64,000 nucleotides of DNA from Linyphia triangularis (lineage: Eukaryota; Arthropoda; Arachnida; Araneae; Linyphiidae), in the NCBI GenBank assembly GCA_963978545.1, contig OZ021724.1, forward strand, positions 33,250,433 to 33,314,432. The letters are read 5' to 3'. Shown one piece after another: positions 48,568-60,364 of the stretch. The position numbers and the translations under genes were made by a program. How positions within the stretch are numbered: position 1 is the stretch's first letter; each line of letters opens with the position of its first letter. Under the pieces are notes generated by a model. The model ran no database searches. It had not been told where the DNA came from and saw only the letters and a program-made list of their open reading frames with translations.

Positions 48568-51500
48568 TTATTCCATTTCTCTTTCAGGATTCTTCTGGGC
48601 TAATCCCGTATTTTTCTGGGTTGATCCCGACTTTTCCGTCACAATGCAAGTGTCATCAAACCACTGCTTCATTTCTCCCTTTGTGACATCCCAAGACAAA
48701 AAATTTGGTCTCCAAATTCGAGCTTTACCCCAGTCACCCTTTACGACATTCCAAAGCTAAAAAAACAAAATTTGTTATATTCTTTAAATTAACAAAATTT
48801 TTTAATTTAAAGTAATTAAAAAAAAAAACAAAAAAAAAACAGCAACGTATATATATGTTTTGAAATTTCTAGATGCATGAAATTATTTTTTTTAAATTAT
48901 CATTGAACATATATACTTTTTAATTGAAACAAAGAGGAAAGCGCAAACTTCAATTTAAATATTAAAGTACATTCAGTTAACAGTTAATTTTAGGTAGAAA
49001 AATCAATGCAAATAAATATTTGGTAGGCAATTATAGTAAAGGGTGTTATTGCCTATCGATCTCGGGAGCATTGTTGATGGTTCTCAGGTGTTGGGCAGTC
49101 TTTGGCCGCTCTCACATTATTGTCTACAATAACTTTTCTTAAAAAACTTTTATCAACCTTACCAAACAAAAGACCTACACCGGGGAGGGGGTGAAGGGAG
49201 GGAGTCAGATGAAATTGATCGGAATTTCAATGCATTAGGTTTTTTTAAAACAAAGTTAAAGAAAACAACTATTTAAATTGAAAAAAAAATCGAAAAACTA
49301 AAAAAAAAGAAGTTCTGACAGACCCATTTTTACAAATACTGACTGGTACGGTACAGATACTTACCTGTCCGGTGATTGCATCCGACAACCCTATGGCCAG
49401 TAAGTTCCTGTTCTACATAGTATGGGTGTATGTAATATATATGTAAAATAGTTTTAGGAAAGTATTAGCTTCGAAGACCCCCTAACCTTACCACACTCTT
49501 TCTCAGTTCCTCAAGGTGGCAGTTTCGTCTAGACTTTCATTGTAAAAGTTGTTATTAAATATTATTCGTTATTGTTACTCATTAAGAATCATTCGTTATT
49601 AAGGGGTTATTCATTTTTAAGTATTATTCGTTATTAAATGTTATTCATTATCAAATGTTATTCATTATCAAATGTTATTCATTATCAAATGTTATCTATT
49701 ACTAAATATTATTCGTTATTAAAGATTATTCGTTGTTAAATATTGATTTGCACTCCATATTTCTATTTGTAGAAAATAATACCTTATATTGTCCAACCAT
49801 ACTTCCAACCAAGATATTCTAATAAAAAATTACATTTAAAGAAACTTGAAACCGTTGAAAAAATATCAAAAACTTGGAAATCCCTATTACCTTGGCACTT
49901 TTCACTTTCCTTCCACACACCTCAAACACAAAATTGATAAGATCACTTTTCGATTGCACCACCCTTTTAAAGATATATATGGTGACTCACAAATACTAAA
50001 CGTCTAATAATAGGTCTTTTTCCACTAAACAAGATTTAAGAATTAAACTGAAAATGTGTACCTGATAATATGCCTCAAAACTTAGATTCATTGGATCATA
50101 ACCATGACTTCCCTTAAGACACATATCTGGGGACGGAGTAAAAGTGAACTGTAGTTTGTAGTTAAAATTTCCACTCAGATTCGCAGCTCCTCTGGCGAAC
50201 TATAAAATACAGAAAATGGTAAGATAAAGTTACAATATGATAAAGTATGTTTCCAATAGAGCTATTGCAGGAGGTACAAGCAATATGATTTAAAAAAAAA
50301 AAAAAAAAAAAAAAACTGGTTACACAAATAACGTTTGTATCATACAAACTTTTAAATGTAATAAAATCGGAATTTAACTGAGAGACTTTTATTCACAACA
50401 ACGGCAACACTTTAGAATTTGATTTTTAAAAATTATAATTCTTCACATCTTTTAGTGGTTATGATTTAATACCAAATCAATTTCTTTTGCCGCAATCCTT
50501 TTTTTTTTTAATTTTTTTTTTTTAATAGAAACCTTATTTCTTTTTACGGGATTTTTCATCATCGTCTCAACAACCACAACAATAATAATAAAAATAGTAC
50601 CTATCATACTTAGAATCATACTTACGAGAACAGTACCCATAGCTTCTCCTCCAATGCGAACGCTTGTCAGCGGTTCCAATTGATAAATCCCTTTTCCTGG
50701 ACAGATCGTGTCCATGGCCAACTGACTGCTCAAGTGGATGCCTAAACTCAACTGGACAGTCCCGACATTGACCAGGTACAGAGGTATGTGTTTGAGAGGC
50801 CTATAGCTGAGATCCGTAGGCGTGCAACCTTCATTGGTGAATTCCTGTCGAGTTCTACCTAATATCTAAAAATTTAGAGAAATCAAAAAGCCTCATTTTA
50901 ATTGGGCACTTATGAAATAAAAAGAATGTTTTTTTTTAAAGTACATTATGCGTTTATAATAGCTCCATCACTTTAAATTAAGAAAATACCTTGAATCTCC
51001 TTAATAATTAATTACGAAATTAACTTTAAAAAAAGTGTCAAAAAAATTTCAATTTCAATTTGATACCTTAATTTTATTTTGAAGCAAAGAATTTCATAAA
51101 AACCACTAAAAAAATCTCTGCCTATCTTCAATTTATTAAATTCTGGTCAGACCTTCTGATTGAATTTTTGATAATTTACAAATTTTGCTGAAACATTTGA
51201 TAAATTACACTCATCTGAGGGATTTGTAGTTTTTACTCATTAGCCTTAATTTCAAACAAATCAATTAGAGTCACAAGTTTTACACTATAGTGTAGTGTAA
51301 AATCTAAAAGAGGAAGGCACACTTTTCATTCAGATTAATAATTTTTAGTGTATATCCTTTAACATTCGAAAATACTTTTCCAGAGAACATGAGCACTTTT
51401 TGAATCAGTGGCATGGGTTGAGTTTCACAACTAACAATTAGCAAAGGAATAATTATTTTATCAATGGCAAATCTACAGTATAGAATAAAGGAAAATATAT

Positions 51501-54500
51501 GTTTGATTTATTTCCTAAGATTCGAATGGAAAATTCTAAAAATACCATTCAAAGGAAGGGATTCTCAGAAATATAATTAATAATGGTCTGGTAACACCAT
51601 ATTAACTGTAGTGTGAGATAGTCATTATCTGACTTGTTCGATTTATAAGAATTCGTCGTGACTTGTGGATTGCCCTGTATTTAAAGGGACCAATAAATGG
51701 TCACTTACCCTCACATATGCTTTAGTCTTTCCACTCAGATGGTAAAAGTAAAACGAGCCTATTTCCATTTCATGTCCAAGGAAGTTCAAGCCTGACACGA
51801 ATTTGGTAAACAACTTGTATTTCGGGGGTTCACTAGGCTCTTTGACTCCAGCGAACATACCTGCATGGAATAGGAGAAATATGATCAAATATTCAATATC
51901 TACAGTTCTCATGATTGTTCTTATTTATTTTTTAATTTAAAAGTTGATAATTAAGTGTTATGCATTTGATTCTTCTACTGAACAAGAACAATGGCCAGAT
52001 CTCACGAAGAAAAGTTTATATAAAATTATTTTTCTTAAACAGAACAGAGAATGAAGAGTCGTGAAGATTATTTTCCAAATTTTAATCTTCAAACTCCGAA
52101 CTGTTGTCTTTTAACGTAAGCGACAAATGGGTATTTCTCTGGGTCTCCCAATACCAATTATGTTTGAAAATGACTTTTTAAGACTTATTATTATTTTTGG
52201 TTTACAAAATAAATCTTTTTTATTTTATTAATTAATGAAAATTTACAATTTTCTCTAGATTGGGAAATGTTACATTCGTGGTCTGTCACCACTTACTGTT
52301 CATCAAGATTTAATGTTCTTCAACTCCAAATAGTATTTGCAGCTTCTCCATATTAGATAAACCATTCGTTTAAGGCATTCATACTTCGAAAAGTTATTTG
52401 CATTGTAATAGAATTGATAACTGTTTTTATTGGTAAGGCCTTCGAGAGCTCCATCTCTACCAATGTTTACAACGTAATACACAAACAAAGTTATAATTAC
52501 GAGAGAAGAGAGAGAGAGAGAGAAGGAGAGGGCTGTGAGTCAGTTTATGTCATTGCTGATATATAGCAACCAAAGAGGGAAAAGTGGTACTTTACCCTCT
52601 GTGTGATCTACGCGAGTAGAGTTTGTAGTATACTCTCATGCGGGATATCTTCAGTGCCCAGCTTTCCCGACGTTTTTTCATGTTGAAAACACAGAAGAAA
52701 ATAATTTTGAGTGAGATTGATCATTCTAAGTTTTATATCCGACTACATAAAGTACAGCGAGGTATGCTCTACGTGAATGTTTATATGTGAATACTATTCC
52801 ATGCACGAAATTTGTATTTAATGAGCCCAAACTTTTTTATTGTTGTCTATCATATGCTATTTTTCTAATAGTCTAAAGTTTTCTAATATAATAACACATG
52901 CACGATTCTAAAATTAAGGGGAAATTTCAATCCCTGTGTTTTTACTGACTTAATATTTATTCCTTTAAATGAGGAAATTGGTATTAAGTTGAAAAAAAAT
53001 TTACATTTAATGTTTTCAATCTTTATTTTACATAATTATTTATTATTTTTTTTTAAAATCCAAAGTATGGAAAATATAACCTCCATGGAATGTCGCCACC
53101 CCTGTTTTCTTAGTGTAACTGGAAAAATAAACCTGATTAATGATATATTTGTAAAAAAATCTGGGTTAATATTTATTTATTGGTACAAATAATTAACTAA
53201 TCACAAATAAATATAATTTTTCATTTATTTTACCATTTTATTTTAAGCACATAAGTTGTCCCTGGGATACTGAGGTAACTTCCATGGATTATCTTTAACT
53301 TGATTAAAATTCTACTAGATAGCAGTACAGTCTTTACCAGATCTGAAGTGAAGCTCAAGTCAACCATTTTGTCTGGTGATGTTGTTGAATGTGCATAGTT
53401 TGATATTGTTTGGGAAAAAGCTGGCCAATCCTCAAAAATCAGGTCAGTTCTTTTTGTTCTTGTGACATCCATGTTCAGTAATGTTATTTCTTATAGTGTT
53501 AAGCATACTTTTGCCGTTAACTTTTATCAAATATCCAATTTTTTCTCTATAAGCAAAGCCAGTGTATCCTCAGTCTTTTAGATTGGGTTTTAAGTATGGC
53601 AATCTACTTATTTATAACCACCATGGGTTGTGTTAACCACGGAGGTCACAAGCAAAATTAGAAAACTATTTTTTCCTTTACTTCTTTTTTTTTTTTTTTT
53701 TTGCTTTTTTTTTTTTTCTTCTTTTTTTTTTTTTTTTTGGAAGTGGTAAATGTATTAGTTCCGTTAATAAAATTATAAGAGTAAAATTTCAAATTTTGTT
53801 ATCTATTTTTTATTTTTATGTTTTTTTTTTACCTCCTCAAATTCTTTTTAATTTCAGAATCGCCCACATATTATTATTAAATTTTCTGTATTTAATATAA
53901 TCTAAACAACACCCTAACTCAACTTTCAAGTAAGCTCTAAAATATACTAGAAGAAAACACACCCTGAGGTCACTGAATACCCTGCAACGCTGTGTGAACC
54001 TTTTCCTATAGCGTCGTATTCAGTGAGCTCAGAGTATGTTGTCTTCTAGTATAGTCAAGGGATTCAGGATACATAAGTAAATAAACAAAACAACTCCTTC
54101 CTACCGGCGTATATCTCTGCATTGGCCCCTTTCACACCCAGCCGCCTGAAAGCGAGGCAGCTCTTCCGCCTATTGTAGGTCTCTCTGTCCGATGCAAACT
54201 CCTCGCTGTCCTGGATAGGCCTGAACTTGCCACCGTCGTCTCCTGTCCACTCGCGGCAGTTAAGATCGTCCCAGACGGCACGCCTCTGTCGGTGCACCGT
54301 CGAACTGCTGTCGACAATGTCGGCACGGTTGTCCCAGTGGTAACGACCTGCTTCGTACTGTGCTTCGTCGTTCTTTTTGTGACGGAAGTAACGGAGGATG
54401 TCGGCATCGATGGAGCAGAATGAACCATTGAGGTGATCTTGAAGGAGTCGGTCGATGGTATTGAATCCGTAGCGTGGCCAGATGGCGGTATCTGCAAGAG

Positions 54501-55124
54501 ATTGGGGGAGAGTTAGAATCCCAAATTTATTTTGACGATATTTTTTTCTGGTTATTTTTTACGTCAGTCGTTTTCTGCTGAATGCAATGTTTTTGGGAAA
54601 TACTAGATCCCAAACTATTACTTTGAAACTTATGAAAATTTTGTATCATAAACACAATAAAAGAGCCCCTCAATTTGAACTATATTGTTGTTTTACAGAC
54701 TCATGAACATATTTTAATTTATTTGATTTCTACAAAACTTTTAGTTGACTACAAATATTTTCATATTTAAAAACTTTGTACTGTAAAAAAATCTTTAAGT
54801 TATCTGAAATTAATATTCGTCTTCTGTCCATTGCTAAAAAGCGACACATGCTAAAAAGTTTGAAAGAAGAATTGTAATTGCATTTGAATTAAGCAACTTA
54901 TAATATATAAGCATTTAATTAAACATGGAAAATATACCTGGATCCCTTTCTTGGTCTCGAATCTTGTCCGTCAGAGATCCAATCACCTCTCGGATAACGT
55001 CGCAGTTTCCATCAGTAGTTAAATTTTGAATCCAGTTTTGTATAATGGGTAGATGGATTGAATGTCGAAGTGCGTGAGCACATGCGATCTGAACAGCAAC
55101 ATTATCTCCACAGAGTGCAGTTAC
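48568..55124 (-). CDS. Unrecognised, probably secreted protein; 3' nine exons only
   Basis: Exons in transcript order: 54938-55124, 54105-54491, 51709-51860, 50626-50865, 50062-50199, 49891-49963, 49783-49818, 49365-49412, 48568-48756. The last includes the TAA stop. About 480 aa are encoded; upstream exons are not found in this window. The first exon reads as helical, HEAT-like sequence (VQIACAHALRHSIHLPIIQ) and weakly recalls the helical domain of vitellogenin/MTP-type lipid transfer proteins. The second contains a furin-type site, VHRQRR followed by AVWDD, and several Cys (FCSID, LNCREW, KSCLAF). Later exons are beta-rich with further Cys (NEGCTPTD, TICPGKGIY, PDMCLKG). This suggests secretory processing, but I cannot name the family. 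Two exons are only 36 and 48 bp. Phases agree except between exons 50062-50199 and 49891-49963: the former ends in phase 0, while the latter is open only if it receives two bases. So an error, an unusual splice or a disabled gene is possible. Exon 54105-54491 is far richer in G+C than its neighbours. Confidence 0.75.
49551..49746. repeat. ~18-bp AT-rich minisatellite
   Basis: About ten diverged copies of a unit like ATGTTATTCATTATCAA lie in the intron between the two micro-exons of the unrecognised gene. Confidence 0.85.
52500..52530. repeat. (GA)n simple repeat
   Basis: An AGAG-rich simple repeat in the intron between exons 51709-51860 and 54105-54491. Confidence 0.85.
53943..54053. mobile_element. 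Foldback MITE with ~38-bp inverted arms
   Basis: TATACTAGAAGAAAACACAC at the left is mirrored by the reverse complement of the right end (…TGTTGTCTTCTAGTATA). The arms agree at about 33 of 38 positions and continue to CACTGAATAC. TA borders the element. In the gene's minus-strand transcript it forms a strong hairpin that begins about 50 nt after the exon 54105-54491 donor. Confidence 0.8.
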
Positions 55125-55194
55125 CTTAATGATAATTATTACTTGACTTAAATATTTTAATTTAATCAGTCTCCAATAAAAATATTTTCATAAA

Positions 55195-56303
55195 CTAGGG
55201 GGCTCCTCCCCCTGCTCGCTAACGCTCGCCAACCCCCTGGATTGCTATGCAATCCCTTTGGCTCGCTTTGCTCGCCTCAAAGTGAAGCATTTAAAATATG
55301 CCCTAGCAAAAAGCTATTTCAGCTGCATAATGCCATGAAACTGAAAACGTTTTGTTATTTATGAAGAGCCAGAATACTTGCCACGTCATTATCCTACTGC
55401 TGTCGAGACGCGTTGAGCAGGGACAATGTGGCAACGTGGTAGAAAGTTCTTGGTAAACAACAAAAATAAACAGTATCGTACATATATTTAAAAAAGATCG
55501 GTTATTTCATTGAACAATTAAAATTTACTGGCTAGTTTCGTATGAAGCGCCAAAATAATTTAAGTTGCTTATCGAAATTTCTTAACGAAGCAATTATATG
55601 TTCGCATAATCTCTTTTTGGGATACTTTGAAAATAAAATAAAATAGTGAAAGGCCAATTATACGGCATTCAATCAATCGGAAATTTTTGAAAATCAAATT
55701 TGGCAACAAAATTAGCCATATTTCGCCCAATTTTTTTTTTTTTTAAATTTCATATTAGATTTTGAAGTTAAGTGGGTAGTTTTATTCGTTATTTTGATAA
55801 TTTTCAAATCGTAATAGCTGAATTTGCACTAATTAGAAATGAATATAAGTTCAGATTTACTGCACAATGCCTCTTAGAGCCTTTTTGAAAGTTGGCGATT
55901 TAGTGCTGAATGCAACCCGGCGACCTCCGGAACATGTTTTAGCAGATAACTTTTGCGAAAGTCTGATTTATCCGGAATTCTAATTCAAAAGAAATGAACA
56001 CATCTTGGATCTATTTATTCTTGCATCATCGTAACTATTAAATCAATACGCTTAAATCGACAATACTTTCTATCTGTAGACTGTAATAAGAAAAACAAAA
56101 TATAGATAATCCAAGTTGTTGCTGTTGCCAGTTGTATTAGTCAAATTTCAAAAGATATATTGTGATTGGCTGGATTGTTGAATTTGGAAATTCGTGCATA
56201 AAGTACATTTAGAAGATTTGTGATTGAATGTTTGAAGTCTTTGCCATGGTGCTCACGAATACAGCCGAATTTAGACGTTACCCAAGAGGATTATATACAT
56301 AGA
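55195..56303 (-). mobile_element. Non-autonomous Helitron, copy 2
   Basis: On the minus strand it begins TCTATGTATATAATCCTCTT after a host A and ends in a G/C-rich hairpin (GGGGG...CCCCC) followed by CTAG and a host T. This gives the full Helitron signature: 5'-TC, 3' hairpin, CTAG, insertion between A and T. The termini and several internal blocks match copy 1 at 31873-32791, including the 'ctgctcgctaacgctcgcc' segment at the 3' side. No protein is encoded. Confidence 0.85.
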
Positions 56304-56436
56304 TAATTACACTTACATACGGGTGTTATTAATTAAACTGACACTATACTCCGAGCTACATGTAGTTCGATATATCAGCTGGATTTTTCTTTAAAGAAAC
56401 TTTTTTAAAATAGAACAAAAAACACTCAGTAATTTT

Positions 56437-57002
56437 TACATTCAATAACCCATATGTAAACATAGGGTAATGATAATATAGCATTTGGTCAAAAAACAAA
56501 ATTCGATTTTTTTGCATTTCTCCACGTTTTGGAACATCCTGATTTCAAAAAAATTATCTAGAAAAAATGTCTGTCTGTGTGTTTGGAGTTAGCATAACTC
56601 CCGAACAAATTGACCTAAGATGTTCAAATTTGATATAAGAGTTGCTGGTGGCCATGGGACCTACCATTAAGGTTTTCATCAAAATCGCGCATGAGCATAA
56701 GGTAGCTGCCATTAAAAAAATCATGTTTTTCAATGATTGCTAAAAAACGGCTCTATCGATTTTGATAAAAATCGATGTGCTAATGCCTCTTTTGGTGTTC
56801 TAAACATCCCCACTTCCAAAATTTCAATAAAAATGCTTTAATGGAGTAAAAAGTTGAAAAACGAATGCCTTCAACAAAGAGTTCTCTTTCCTTGAGCATC
56901 AACCTCATCAACGATCGTTTTTTCTTCTCCCTCAGTTTCACTTATATGAAGGATAATATAAGGATTATCGAAAAGTGTATCGCCAAAATCACCGTTTAGG
57001 AG

Positions 57003-57046
<44 letters not shown>

Positions 57047-57188
57047 CACACAAGAATTATCGCACAAAATTTAGCCAAACTGACAATTTTTTCTAAGTGA
57101 ATGATGAAAATCAAAAAACGGTAAATGGCACAAATTGACATCAGTATTATAGTGTAATTGAAAGTTGTGCGATGTTCCACACCCCTAA
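56437..57188 (+). repeat. ~740-bp dispersed repeat, copy 3
   Basis: It starts with TTCAATAACCCATATGTAAA and ends with GTTGTGCGATGTTCCACACC, with all landmarks of the copies at 46370 and 47387, including the poly-T tract (57005-57039). Confidence 0.85.
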
Positions 57189-58891
57189 TTGTTAATGAGC
57201 TACTATTGTTATATGCGTTAAGAATTCATATGTTTTAAAATAAACTTCAGCAGATATAGTAGTCCGAAAAATGAAGCACTCGGTCAGGAGCGTAGCCAGC
57301 AATATTTTTCGGGAGGGGATATGACATTTTAAGTCAGCAAATCATAACAATCCTTTTTATTATTAATGACGAATATATTTAGTAAGGATAACAGGTATTT
57401 TTTTAAGTATGTTTGAAAATTTTAAATAAATACCATTATAAACAAAAAAATCCTTTTATTTTTGCGTTCCTACGGCAAACAGACCTATTTCGGGAAGAGA
57501 TGTATCCCAAATCCCTCTCCCGGCTATAATTAAGAAGAATTGTATTTCTATAATTAAAATAGAAATAAAATGTGATAAATATTTACATTATATTATAAAT
57601 TCTCAACTCTTAATATTTAATAAATATTACAATTATTTACCTACAAATTCTCAACTCTCAATATTTAACAAATATTACAATTATTTACAAATTCTCGATA
57701 GTAACACTGCTCTCTCCTGAAAGACTGCTTGTCCCGAGCAATACTATCACCAAGACAAGAGAAAATTACTTATCTTATTCTAGTAGTCCTACAAAGTCCA
57801 AGGTGCTCCTTTCAAATAGTCAATAGCATTATCTTGAAGGCAAGCGTCAATGAGAATTTGAGGGGTGGGGTGGGGGTCATTTAATTTTAACTAAAAGGTA
57901 GCTGAATCTATACCATTGTTCGAATAGCAAATGTTCCAAATCACTGACCAATTCATACCACTCCACAGGATCTCTTGTGCTAAGCAGGAAAGATAAATCC
58001 TATGTCGGAGTTTTCTACCATCTCAGGAATCGGTGACTTGTCAGGACCTTCACATTGTAATTGTATACACAAAGTGATTGGAATAGATCACTTTGAAATT
58101 CCAACTGGGTCACAGAACTCAGTACAAGACTCCTGTCTTTTGAAGTCGTGAATACAAGTTTGTCTCTGTCTCAAATAGTTATTGACGTGTACAAGTACAT
58201 CGCTAAGATCAAGACAAGGGTTGGCATTCCTATTTTGAAATTCACCGCTGTCTTTCGTTTGAAGAACACTTTACAACATCTGTATCTGATCTTCGGCGCC
58301 CGTTGCTTGACTAGCCGGATCCAGCCTAATTCATCACACATATTCCCTTCTCAGCTGCGCAGATTTCACACACCCATCAATCCGCAATAACAGTTTTATC
58401 TTCTACAGAAAATTTCTATACTATAAACGGAAATTCTTCATTAGACGAACTTATCGATGTTCTTCTTGATGATGTCCAAACCACTGACAAATTGCATCTT
58501 AATTTCAATTCATAATCGTTCAAATCGTTCAACATCTGATTTATTCTCTTACAGTTCAATTTAATTGCTCTCCATAGTTTAATTTTGTTTTCCTTTTTTT
58601 TTTCTCTCCTTCTAATGAGCTATCGTTAATAATTCTCTTGAAGTCAGCCAACCATCGTCGGAAATCATTCATCCATTCCGTTACTTACGCATTCGTTCCT
58701 GATGCCACATTTCCATGGTTCCTCACTTAAAAGGTTTAAAAATGGTGATACCCCACTTCTAATACCAGTTGAAACTAATTTTATTCTTAAAGGAACGATG
58801 AAACTAGATTACAAAAATAAATCCTTTTGTTCTTTACAAAGAATTGCACAAAAGCAGAAGTAAACCATCATTCAAGCTCATACCAGAGAAA
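57189..58891. other. Repeat-rich stretch without recognisable genes
   Basis: Around 57294-57527 there is sequence of the 'gagcgtagccagcaat...cgggagggg' type that often marks decayed DNA transposon ends, but its borders are not convincing. An 80-aa frame at 58148-58390 shows no domain I recognise. Confidence 0.5.
57598..57692. repeat. Tandem duplication of a 47-bp AT-rich unit
   Basis: Two copies of AAATTCTCAACTCT(T/C)AATAT... with a third copy beginning at 57689. Confidence 0.85.
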
Positions 58892-59072
58892 GCCGACCAA
58901 ATGGTATAGTGGTTAGCGTGCTAGCTTCTAGACCACGAGGTTGCGGGTTCGAGTCCCGTGTTAGGCATGGGTGTTTGTAAATGTATGTTGGCTTGTCTAA
59001 TGACGAATGTTTCGGCGCATTATAGCCCTCGTGTTGCTGACGGCGCCAGATAATCTGAAAAAAACCAACCAA
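58892..59072 (+). mobile_element. tRNA-derived SINE, copy 2
   Basis: 181 bp, nearly identical to copy 1 at 28274-28453. A box TGGTATAGTGGTTAGC, B box GGTTCGAGTC, tail ending AAAACCAACCAA. A perfect 10-bp duplication, ACCAGAGAAA, flanks it (58882-58891 and 59073-59082), showing target-primed insertion. Confidence 0.94.
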
Positions 59073-59262
59073 ACCAGAGAAAACCAAATCTGCATCCACA
59101 GAAGCTTAATCCTAAAACATCAGCAGATGGAACTGAACACCAAGGCCGTAGACAGGAGGGGGGGGGGGAGGTTACGGGACAACCCCTCTTCCCCGAAATT
59201 GTGTGAAATCTTGTGCCACTACTTCCCCATCTTTTTTTTTGTGTGTAACCTGTTACATGTAT

Positions 59263-59490
59263 TGTAAGGAAGGCTGGCACGTAGGCTTGTCCTATGTGGA
59301 GCCTAATATAGTAGGGACGTATTTGCTTAACATCATAAAATATTTCGTAGAATAAAGCATAGTCCGTGTGACTAGTATAGAGCTTTTATTTTTATAGGTT
59401 CGTATCGTTGCGGCTCTCAGCGTAGAATGAGAGATTATATCGGCTTACATATTAAAGAGGACGACAGAGGGCGCTCGCAGGCGTGCCTCA
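59263..59490 (-). mobile_element. Putative 3' LTR of a Ty3/Gypsy element
   Basis: On the minus strand a ~228-bp segment begins TGAGGCACGCCTG directly after a purine-rich tract and ends ...CCTTCCTTACA, giving TG...CA borders. It lies downstream of the RNase H block in the element's orientation. No second LTR copy was found in the window to confirm it. Confidence 0.55.
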
Positions 59491-59502
59491 AATCTCCCCA
59501 CT
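59491..59502 (-). other. Putative polypurine tract of the Gypsy element
   Basis: AGTGGGGAGATT on the minus strand, immediately upstream of the LTR start. Such tracts prime plus-strand DNA synthesis in LTR retrotransposons. Confidence 0.55.
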
Positions 59503-59752
59503 AAAAAGATTTGATTGCGTCTTTTTAAAGACCTGTCAAATTAATTTAAGTTCTAAATTGGAAAAAGTAAAATTTTAAACATTTGAATCACTAGTTTACA
59601 GTTATCATGTAATTAAACCAAGAAAGTAAATTTAACTCTTAAAAATATAAACAAGTAGGAAATGAAAAATATGTAAATAAACACAATATCATAAATTTGC
59701 ACTCAATATTCTAACCATAGGTAACACTTCATGAGAAAGAAAAAAAAAGAGT

Positions 59753-60364
59753 TCAAGTGTCATTTAGTTTGGCATCATTTTTCCAGTGGGTTGCAGTTAA
59801 ACGAGAAAGAGAATCGGCATACAGATGATCTTTTCCTCGACGATAAGTTAGTAAGGCATGGAAGCGTTGTAAAGCTAAGGCCCATCGTTGTAGCCTAGGA
59901 CTTTGTGAAGCACATTTCGTAAGAAACTTTAGAGGGTTGTGGTCACTAACTATAATTATTTCAGATCCAAAGATGTACGTCTCGAATTTCTTAATGGCAA
60001 AAATGACGGCAAAGGCTTCTTTCTCTATAACTGCATATTTCTCTTGAGTGTTTGATAACTTTTTACTAGCGAAGGCTATTGGATGTTCAACATTTTACTC
60101 GTCACGCTGGGCGAGACAAACACCGACGGCAAATGAAGAGGCATCAGCGTATATGATGAAAGGTTGTTGGAAATTTGGTGAATAACATCTGGGAGCATTG
60201 CATATAGCAAGCTTAAGTTTTGCAAAAGCTTCGTCTTCTTCCTTCTGCCATCTCACGTTATTGGGTGCTCTTCTTTCTGTTAACTTGGTCAATGGGTGAG
60301 CTATTTCGGAAAAATTTGGAACATATGCCCTGTAATAGGACAAAAGTCCCAAGACACCGATCAA
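59753..60364 (-). pseudogene. Ty3/Gypsy reverse transcriptase tail and RNase H domain
   Basis: The minus-strand frame opens with GLLSYYRAYVPNFSEIAHPL (the connection after reverse transcriptase), then IIYADASSFAVGVCLAQ (RNase H first Asp), an in-frame TAA at 60092-60094, then PIAFASKKLSNTQEKYAVIE, IIVSDHNPLKF and LYADSLSRL (last Asp), and stops at 59753. Homology begins abruptly near 60362, so most of the reverse transcriptase is missing, and integrase does not follow as it should in this group. The putative polypurine tract and LTR come 250 bp later. Confidence 0.9.

Noticed and set aside
53230..53472. 80-aa minus-strand frame in an intron of the unrecognised gene
   Set aside because: It lacks suitable splice phase with flanking exons and shows no known domain.
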